A stretch of 64,000 nt of DNA. Source: Chrysomallon squamiferum. Lineage: Eukaryota > Mollusca > Gastropoda > Neomphalida > Peltospiridae. Position 1 is the stretch's first letter; each line of letters opens with the position of its first letter. Below, piece after piece: positions 56,893-64,000 of this stretch. Under the pieces are notes generated by a model, which was given only the letters and a program-made list of their open reading frames with translations, did not search any database and was not told the DNA's origin. The stretch is taken from assembly GCA_012295275.1 (NCBI GenBank), contig CM022665.1, forward strand, positions 40,873,152 to 40,937,151. The letters run 5' to 3'. A program made the translations under genes and the position numbers.

Positions 56893-57699
56893 TGACCTTG
56901 ATCTCATTTTCATCATGATTGGTTTTCACTGTTTCATCTTATGACTTGATGTCATCTTCATTGTGATTGGTTTTCACTGTTTCATCTCATGACTTGATGT
57001 CATCTTCATTGTGATTGGTTTTCACTGTTTCATCTCACGACTTGATGTCATCTTCATTGTGATTGGTTTTCACTGTTTCATCTCACGACTTGATGTCATC
57101 TTCATTGTGATTGGTTTTCACTGTTTCATCTCATGACTTGATGTCATCTTCATTGTGATTGGTTAACACTGTTTCATCTCATGACTTGATGTCATCTTCA
57201 TTGTGATTGGTTAACACTGTTTCATCTCATGACTTGATGTCATCTTCATTGTGATTGGTTTTCACTGTTTCATCTCATGACTTGATGTCATCTTCATTGT
57301 GATTGGTTCACACTGTTTCATCTCACGACTTGATGTCATCTTCATTGTGATTGGTTTTCACTGTTTCATCTCATGACTTGATGTCATCTTCATTGTGATT
57401 GGTTTTCACTGTTTCATCTCACGACTTGATGTCATCTTCATTGTGATTGGACTGTTTCATCTCACAACTTGATGTCATCTTCATTGTGATTGGTTTTCAC
57501 TGTTTCATCTCATGACTTGATGTCATCTTCATTGTGATTGGTTTTCACTGTTTCATCTCATGACTTGATGTCATCTTCATTGTGATTGGTTTTCACTGTT
57601 TCATCTCATGACTTGATGTCATCTTCATTGTGATTGGTTCACACTGTTTCATCTCTGATGATTTATTTGATCTCATCTTCATCATGATTGGGTTCTCAT
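56893..57699 (+). repeat. 48-bp minisatellite, 16 copies, CCAAT-bearing
   Basis: Unit GATGTCATCTTCATTGTGAT, TGGTTTTCACTGTTTCATCT, CATGACTT (48 bp). ACTGTTTCATCT occurs 16 times at almost exact 48-base spacing from 56928 to 57641. Copies are highly uniform; differences concentrate at TTTTCAC/TTAACAC/TTCACAC and CATGAC/CACGAC. End units are diverged. All but about one unit read ATTGGTT on +, that is AACCAAT on the minus strand. Confidence 0.97.
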
Positions 57700-59190
57700 A
57701 GCTGCAGTTGACCACTTACCAGTGAGATAACATTTTATATTACACGCTGTGTATAACTACGAGCCATGGACGCTGCCACGTCACAGCTTGTCACTTTTAA
57801 TATACTTCAGAGTCAATGCTGTCATTTTCATCACAGTAATTACAAGATTTGCATGTCATCTATCTTACTTTGTGTGTCAGACAAATTAGGCTAATTTGCC
57901 TTCCTGTCTGCTTAAAGCTCTGTCAGTGACATGTCATTACAATGTGTATGGCCTACTGACTCTAGTCTCCTTGATTGTTTTAAAATTTTCACCAGATTAG
58001 TGTGGTCACTAATGAATCATAAGTCATGTTTTGGTTTGTTTTGCAAATGTCTTCAAATCTGGATTTAACATTTCAGATAATAGATTTTTTTTTTTTTTTG
58101 CCCTTTAAAGCTGATAAATATTTAACACAGATACACACATAAACACTCATACACTCAGACATCATTATTCACAATCTGAGTGCTACTGAATTCAAATGAT
58201 CATTTATTGATATTATTGTAATGACTTTTCTTTTCTTTTCATTTGGACGTTACTAAAATAGCTTATTCTGATCATATTACTAAACTTCATAAAGTTCACT
58301 ATTAAAATTTCATGAAACTGATTAAAATGGTTTTAGTAATGTGACTTTTATGCATAATTACTAAAATAGTTTTATTGAGGTAAATGCCATGATTTTGTGG
58401 GATGCTGTTATCAACAAGCTGCATAGAATGATCCTTAATACAGAGAAAACAGTATATACCATTGTGTTTAATAAATCGGTTATTTTCCTAGAATGACCAG
58501 TGGAAGTATAGAAAAGAACTGATTTTATGACATGGATACTACAATCTAAACTAAACCTGAAGTTACAGCCTGTGCTCTTAATAAACAGTAATTTCTTTTT
58601 TCTTTCTTTTTTATTTAAATATTAAATATCTGTTTTGATTTTGTCAAATGCTAAAGATTTTAAAATATTTTCAGAAATCTAATACTGATGCATTTAACAT
58701 TTATTGCATATTTTTTCTTGTTATTATTAAAAACAATTTTCAATTTCCTCACTTTTTTATTCTCCGTTTATTTAATATTTTCTCTTTCGTTTCACATTAC
58801 AAAATAATAATTTTAAAAAAACAGAAGCAAAACATAAATTTTAAATAAAAAAAATTTAAAAAACATAATGGCAACAAGACAAAGCAACGAAATATTTTTA
58901 TTGCCATAATGACTATTTGTTTATAATTAATCCTCAGCAGATTTGACTTCTCACCTAATCCTGTAATGTTCCTTTTCAATATTCTGCAAACAGAACTCGC
59001 TGCAACAAAAACACATTAAAACAGATGTCATGTTCTACAATAAATATCATACAGTAATTTGATTGCATATTCCATATGCAGAGATGGTATTGTCACACTC
59101 ACTGACTGACAGAGATCAAACAGCTAATATCATACTCCATAGTGTCAAGCATGCACATGCACACGCACACACACATGCTGGTATTAATCA
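57700..59190. other. Unique sequence, no confident gene
   Basis: 57700-58080 has ordinary complexity. T15 near 58088. 58560-58870 is A/T-rich. The possible reverse-transcriptase-like remnant at 58380-58496 is listed separately. Nothing else is seen. Confidence 0.45.
58380..58496 (+). other. Very weak LINE RT-like fragment
   Basis: 39 codons open to TGA. The peptide includes WDAVINKLHRMILNTEKTVY followed by TIVFNKS, which recalls the LN..KT.y..F segment after the catalytic motif in non-LTR reverse transcriptases. There is no YADD motif or further domain nearby. The fragment is too short to be sure. Confidence 0.12.
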
Positions 59191-59194
59191 TAAT

Positions 59195-59320
59195 TTTTTT
59201 TATAAAAGATTTTGTGGAGCAGCAGTCTGGATTGGAAGATGAGTCATTTATTGGACTGATGAGGACTGATCCTGCACACTAACCACTGTAAAACAGTCAG
59301 CCCAAATTGATTGGTATGAA
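59195..59320 (-). mobile_element. tRNA-derived SINE head and body start, minus strand
   Basis: On the minus strand an A-box-like TACAGTGGTTAGTGTGCAGG is followed by ATCAGTCCTCATCAGTCCAA (B-box position), then TGACTCATCTTCCAATCCAG and ACTGCTGCTCCACAAAAT. The latter corresponds to the TTTCTCATTCCAGCCAATGC TGCACACT body segment of the 28.2 kb copy. The 3' half is missing. Confidence 0.55.
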
Positions 59321-59324
59321 ACAT

Positions 59325-59910
59325 CAGATTATATTCCATATACACACTGTCAGGCATAGGTCAAAAAGTAACTGATTATAGTATGAATATTTCAATGACT
59401 GTAAGCTTTATCAAATTTTGGTTTATTTTATTCAATTTTATTTTAATTGTTTGTTGTTTGTTTGTTTGTTTTGCACACACGCAGTGTCATGGATGTACAT
59501 AATTACAAAATCATCTATATAAGCTAGTTAATACCTATTTCCATTTCCAGCTTCATTATTTCAGTTTATTATGTTGACTTACACTGAACCTGCCATGTGT
59601 TTTCTTGTTTGCTGACTTGTCACTATATATTCATGACACTTGTGTGGATTACAGGTCAAAATTACCAATTATGCAACAAGAATATTGGCACAAAGAAAGA
59701 GGAATTCAAAAGGAATAAAACAAGGTCTTTTCCTCAAACGAGTCAAAGCTTCACATATTGGAACGTCTTGGGAAATGATGGTCACCATGTATAAAAAGAC
59801 TTGCTTTATCTTGAAGACCATTTTTCAGTGTCTTTGTCAACATTCCATTTTGTTAGACATGATTTATGGTTTTTGGTTTGGTCCTGCAAAGCGTTGTGAG
59901 AATTAACACT
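59325..59910. other. Unique sequence with overlapping weak open frames
   Basis: 59597-59906 has two overlapping + frames (66 and 88 codons). One reads VKITNYATRILAQRKRNSKG after GGATTACAG at 59654. There is no pyrimidine tract before that AG and no clear donor. Not called as a gene. Confidence 0.3.
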
Positions 59911-59921
59911 ATTTATATCAG

Positions 59922-59972
59922 CAAAAAAAAAAAAAAAAGAAAAAAAGAAGATGAAAAAAAAAAAAAAAAAAG
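59922..59972. repeat. A-rich tract (A17, A18)
   Basis: A17 then AAG/AAGAAG then A18 and GAGGAAAG. The F-rich minus frames are artefacts. Confidence 0.95.
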
Positions 59973-59974
59973 AG

Positions 59975-60490
59975 GAAAGAAATCCAGACAGAGAGACAGG
60001 ATCAGATAAAATAAGAGATGCAAACAAAAGAAAAAAAATTGACCATTCCTGAAAGACCTCAAAGGTATAAACAAGATAATATATACTCTCACATATACAT
60101 GTACTGATTCATGTTCTCTCTCTCTCACACATGCACACACAAACACAATATGCATACAAGATACAGACCAACCACATTCACAAACATTTTATAATTATTA
60201 AAAATAAAAAACAAATCTCATAATGGCAGTAATTCCAGAAATACATTTTATTTTGTTTTTAATTTTTAAATTTTTTAAATATATTTTTGTCTAGATATTT
60301 CATTGAAATTGCATGATGTCATCTATTGTTAGCTACATCAAGAAGAAAAAAGAAAAGAAACAAAAAAGATGAATATGCAAAAGAACGAAAAAATTGATTT
60401 TCTTTTATTTTTAAATAATAAAGAAACATTTTCTTATTACTTGTATTTTATGAAGAGCTCTCAGAATACATCATGTCATCTTTGGTTGAC
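59975..60490. other. A/T-rich unique sequence, no gene
   Basis: Short TC/CA patches at 60113-60150; nothing coding. Confidence 0.5.
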
Positions 60491-60725
60491 TGGACAACAA
60501 GACAACAACACAAAACAAAAACACTCTGCATACAGGAACAGTCTTTATAGTTCAGTGGTTAGAACATTCATTTCAAACTAGCTAGATCAAGGAATGAGTT
60601 CTTCTGAATTCTGTATTTAACTGGACAACAGATCCAAACAAAAACACTTTGCACATACATGAACAGTCTGTAGTTTAATGGTTGGAATACGTTCTGAATA
60701 TGCTGTAGTTTAGTGCTTAGAGGAC
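60490..60725 (+). repeat. Tandem duplication with tRNA-like A-box
   Basis: ACTGGACAACA(A/G)A with CAAAACAAAAACACT(C/T)TGCA occurs near 60490 and 60620. Each is followed by GAACAGTCT and TAGTTCAGTGGTTAGAACAT (60550) or TAGTTTAATGGTTGGAATAC (60671); a third TAGTTTAGTGCTTAGAGGAC is at 60706. The TAGTTCAGTGGTTAGA core is a good A box of tRNA-derived SINE heads. Confidence 0.65.
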
Positions 60726-60749
60726 AAGCCTGAATGAGAGAACATGGTA

Positions 60750-61300
60750 CATGTCCTTTTTAATATCACCACTGTTTTTTTTTTTTTTTTTTCGGTGTCT
60801 GTAACTCATTGATGAGACAGGCAAAGAAATGATAGGCTACAAGATCAGTTCTCCTTAATGCATTCATTGGGCAGTTTTACAGATCAAACTATAGCTTAGC
60901 AGAGGGGAAAAGTACATGTCACAGTGAATACAGAATCTGTCCTTATTAATGTCACCACTGGGTTTTTTTCTGTGACTGTAACTCATTGATTAGACAGGCA
61001 GAGAAGTGATAGAAGATCGGTTCTCCTCAGTGTATTTATTGGGCAGTTTCATAGTTCAAGCTGCAGAGAAGGGAAGAAATCCCTGAAAGAGAAAATGCTT
61101 GGTCTGTCCTTATTAATGTCACCACTGGGCTTTGTTTTCTTTCTTCTTCTTCTTCTTTTTATTTTTTTTATTTTTTATTAGCTTAGTGATTAGATTGGTT
61201 AGAATTGATGGGTTACAAGATCAGTTCTCCATAGTGCACTCAATGGGCATTTTCATAGTACAGGCTATAACTTAGAGACTTAATGAAAGGAGCCTGAATT
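60750..61300 (+). repeat. SINE-head tandem array, unit about 165-200 bp
   Basis: Three successive units share TCCTTATTAATGTCACCACT, a T-rich spacer, GTAACTCATTGATTAGACAG, GATGGGTTACAAGATCAGTT, CTCCTCAGTG and ATTGGGCAGTTTCATAGTTC. Units start near 60757, 60940 and 61107. The GATCAGTTCTCC...ATTGGGC part corresponds to the B box and head-body junction of the SINE. So a SINE 5' region plus flanking DNA has been multiplied in tandem. Confidence 0.7.
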
Positions 61301-61440
61301 TATAGGATTTAAGATTACGTTTTTCTTTGTGTACCATTGGACACCATGTTATGGTAGACTGTATTTTTTTATATCTTTTGGAAAACACATTATAAAAGAT
61401 CCCATTTCTTTTTGTCAGTTTTACTAATCTTAGGGTTGCT
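61180..61440 (+). mobile_element. tRNA-derived SINE, last head plus body
   Basis: The last head (TTAGCTTAGTGATTAGATTG, then GATGGGTTACAAGATCAGTT) continues through CTCAATGGGCATTTTCATAG. Near 61340 come CCATGTTATGGTAGACTG and at about 61381 GAAAACACATTATAAAAGAT followed by CCCATTTC. This is the same 3' body as the 9.2 kb copy, so this is the one place where head and body occur in register. Confidence 0.6.
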
Positions 61441-61444
61441 CGAA

Positions 61445-61570
61445 TTTTCTTTTATAATCAACTATATACACACAAATCTATACGTTTGACATTTAAGATG
61501 CATTGATATTAAAAATGTGTTGAAATGTTATTAAATATTCACTAACACACATCAACCCATAGAGAAGGTA
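61445..61570. other. Short unique AT-rich sequence
   Basis: Nothing recognised. Confidence 0.4.
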
Positions 61571-61574
61571 ATAA

Positions 61575-61830
61575 CCATAGCATCTCAAAATAACCTGTAT
61601 TACCAGTATTGTCTATATTAATGTCTTTGCTAGTTTTCTGTTTGTGTAAGATCAAAATCAGTTTATAACTGCATGATAATTAAAAAAGAAAGGGAATAAT
61701 GGTTGTTCCATCTCAAAATAACCTGTACTTGTATTGTCTATTGTTAATGTCTTTTTTAATTTTCTGTTCGTGTCATACTGTTAGGATTAATTTAACAGAA
61801 ATTGTACAAATGTTTAAAAATAAAAAAAAT
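61575..61830 (+). repeat. Tandem duplication, period about 128 bp
   Basis: CATCTCAAAATAACCTGTA occurs at about 61581 and 61709. Each is followed by (C)TTG/TTACCAG-TATTGTCTAT, TTAATGTCTTT and TTTTCTGTT(T/C)GTGT. Confidence 0.85.
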
Positions 61831-61834
61831 AAAA

Positions 61835-62595
61835 CTGATTCATCTGTATTATTTAAAAGAAATTTTTTATTATTTTTTTTAAAATAGTAAAATTAGTGCA
61901 GTTATTGTTGTTCTTGAATGTTGTTAGTTTATGTATGCAACTTTAAAAGAATTTTAATCATGTAAGATGTTCAGATGTGTTTGTAAAAACTGCATTACTT
62001 AGAACATATTATTAAAAATACAAACTTACACTGATATTTTAAAACAATTAAAGTAATAATAATTGAAGAAGAAGATTTTTAAAAAAAAAAAAAAATAACA
62101 ACTGTGACATTACTTTAAAAATATCCTACAAAAAGAAGTTGTCTAAATATTAAAAAAACAGGATTAACTGAGAGTATGCTTTTTATTTAAAAAAAAAAAA
62201 TTTTAAATTAAATTAAATTAAATAAATAACAAAGATGGGATTACTTGGAGATCATTCTTGAAAGAAACAAACTTGACCGAATATTTACTTACAGTACATG
62301 CAGCTGAACAACAGAAAAATAAATCTGTTACTGATTCTGGCTTTATTGTGACCTCGTTTACAGTTTATTTCTAATTTGAGAAATATGTTTACAGTTCCAC
62401 ATTAATGTGAGGTATCATACATGATTTCTGAAAAGAAAAGCTTTACTGATGTATGAAATAAACTAATTAATATTTATATTTAATCTAAATGATTTCTCTT
62501 ATTTCTTTCTCCTTTCTCATATTTCTGATAAGATTTTAGATTGGAATCAGCAACCTTTGTAAAAATCCATTCTTTGTAATTGGATTTTTCATTTG
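61835..62595. other. AT-rich unique sequence, no gene
   Basis: A13 near 62079, A10 near 62190 followed by (TTAAA)n at 62200-62225. No coding signal. Confidence 0.5.
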
Positions 62596-62599
62596 ATTA

Positions 62600-62640
62600 T
62601 AAGACTGAGGGTTTCTGGTTCAAATCCTAGAAGAGACTTC
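62600..62640 (+). other. tRNA B-box-like sequence
   Basis: GGTTCAAATCC at 62617-62627 is close to the RNA polymerase III B box (GGTTCGANTCC). No convincing A box lies 30-60 bases upstream and no SINE body follows, so this is at most a remnant head. Confidence 0.3.
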
Positions 62641-62644
62641 TATT

Positions 62645-63330
62645 ACTTTTTATTTTTTCTTTATTATTATTATTATTCTTTTTTATTCTTCATTATTATT
62701 TTTTTGATTATTGCTTTTATTATTGTTTCATTTGAATTATTTTATTATAATAAAGGTCGTTTTCCTGGAATATTTGTATATTTATTTATTTATATTTAAA
62801 AAAAAAAATATATATATATACATATATATCTATTTTTTTCTTATTAACAAAACCATGCATATTGGCCACTTTTCCAATCTTAAGTCAATATACCCAAAAT
62901 AATCTTCAAACTGAAAAATTTGGCATTTATTTGCCTTGACAGTTTGTTGTATTAATTTATTCATTTTCTTTTATTGTTTGTGACCAATTACAATAACCTG
63001 AAACAGTTATAAATAATTTAGTAGTACCAGGCAACAAATGGTGCTCTTAATATGAAAATCATTACCTTACTGGAAAGCTTAATTGTTGTTTTATGATCCT
63101 GTCACTAAAAGGTGGACAATCTAAACAGAATTATTGTTTTGATCATGAAGGACAAGAAATAACACATGTTCCTAGGAATAACACTAGGAGATCTAATAAG
63201 TTGGTGTGATGGTTTTTTTGTTTTGTTACTTTGAAAACTTGTGAAACTAAAATTGTAACTGAAATCTGGTATTTTTTTCTAAAATGGTTGTACATAAATG
63301 AATGTAATCAACATATATTTCTGGAGGGCT
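62645..63330. other. AT-rich sequence, no gene
   Basis: ATT/T-rich at 62645-62730, (AT)n near 62808-62830. 62900-63200 is unique without coding signal. Confidence 0.55.
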
Positions 63331-63333
63331 TTT

Positions 63334-63342
63334 TATTATTAC

Positions 63343-63373
<31 letters not shown>

Positions 63374-63415
63374 AGTGTTATTATTTTTATTATTATTTGG
63401 TTTTACTATTATTAG

Positions 63416-63452
<37 letters not shown>

Positions 63453-63480
63453 TTCTTATTTTTTTCTTATTTTATTTATA

Positions 63481-63511
<31 letters not shown>
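63334..63511. repeat. (TTG)n, (ATT)n, (TTTA)n, (AT)n compound repeat
   Basis: (GTT)n at 63344-63374, (ATT)n at 63411-63452, TTTATATA and (TA)n at 63492-63511. Poly-L and poly-I frames here are artefacts. Confidence 0.95.
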
Positions 63512-63649
63512 TTAATCAGAGGGTTAAAAATAAGATTTATTTATTCTTTTTCTTTTTCTTTTTTCTTAATTCAGAATTAATATCATATAATGATATATAT
63601 AAAAAACTAAATTAATCAAAAAAAAAGAACTATTTTTAATTCAAAAGCT

Positions 63650-64000
63650 CTTATCACCCTTGTAAAATTACTGTTTCCATTACTTATCTGGATCCAGTGT
63701 ATCTAACGCCATGCCAGGTTATCAAACACACTTACTGCCAGACTCTTCTTTGTGTTCAGTTCCTTGCTGCCAAACACATCACTGGCGGTGAAAGCTTCTT
63801 ACAAAATGGAAGAGTTATGACAGTCGGGTGACAAGTTATAATTGAAGCTGGTATTAAGTGTCACAGATGGATATGAAGAGATAGGTGATGATGACCATTT
63901 CCAATTTGTATAGCAGGCTGGGCAACTTCCTGAGTTATTTCTCCATGATGAAATAAATCTTAATCATTTTATTCCATCAATTTCCTCCTGTCCTTAAGCC
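63650..64000. other. Unique ordinary-complexity block at right edge
   Basis: GC content and complexity rise here. On the minus strand 63703-63798 is open and reads EAFTASDVFGSKELNTKKSL, with GCA|GTAAGT at 63736/63735 as a strong donor in frame. A weak CACCGCCAG could be the acceptor. The block runs off the window, so a real exon cannot be excluded or confirmed. Confidence 0.2.

Noticed and set aside
60545-60615. tRNA gene suggested by TAGTTCAGTGGTTAGAAC
   Set aside because: The A box is good, but no matching B box or paired stems follow; it fits a SINE head better.
62617-62627. tRNA gene suggested by a B box
   Set aside because: There is no A box at the right distance, no cloverleaf could be drawn, and the flanks are low-complexity.
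1-64000. Bacterial operons, insertion sequences, phage or plasmid features
   Set aside because: The AT-rich microsatellites, SINEs and absence of dense long open frames show animal nuclear DNA.

Overview
This is a non-coding, AT-rich, repeat-dominated stretch of an animal nuclear genome. I find no protein-coding gene I would call with confidence, no rRNA, no functional tRNA, no CRISPR array and no bacterial-style operon. Most open frames are translations of microsatellites, minisatellites, homopolymers or SINE copies. The host is most likely a mollusc (gastropod or bivalve). At least eight degenerate copies of one tRNA-derived SINE type can be recognised by a shared body, including the motif GTGCATATAAAAGATCCCT. 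I know this motif from many molluscan genomes; the assignment is from memory, not a search.

Layout. 1-9.2 kb: AT-rich sequence with T and A homopolymers, (AT)n, (TC)n, trinucleotide repeats, two degenerate minisatellites and a SINE copy at 3.8 kb. A polypyrimidine tract ending in CAG|GTAAGT at 7310/7311 has the form of a recursive splice site. 9.2-14 kb: SINE copies at 9.2 and 13.7 kb, a stretch that keeps CpG at 9.5-10 kb, and a 380 bp foldback element at 11.1-11.5 kb. 14-31.8 kb: mostly unique AT-rich DNA with long (TC)n, (CA)n, T and A tracts, SINE-derived blocks, a strong G-quadruplex motif beside a 34-A tract at 27.4 kb, and weak exon candidates.

31.86-34.02 kb: a 2.16 kb almost G-free pentanucleotide satellite (ACACT and variants) with higher-order structure. 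34-37.6 kb: unique and low-complexity AT-rich sequence. 37.6-61.8 kb: a dense series of independent minisatellites with units of about 33, 38, 55, 36 (70-bp dimer), 42, 30, 42 and 48 bp, plus several local duplications. The 48-bp array carries a CCAAT-box consensus in nearly every unit, and two others carry GATA-type motifs. A SINE whose head has been multiplied in tandem lies at 60.5-61.4 kb. 61.8-64 kb: AT-rich sequence, ending in about 350 bp of ordinary-complexity unique sequence.

Taken together, the window looks like the interior of a very long intron or a gene desert. The ratchet-type splice motif and the best acceptor/donor pair (29773-29885) are both on the + strand, so a long + strand intron is the more interesting reading, but it is unproven. 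The exon candidates are listed at low confidence because AT-rich DNA readily produces such patterns.
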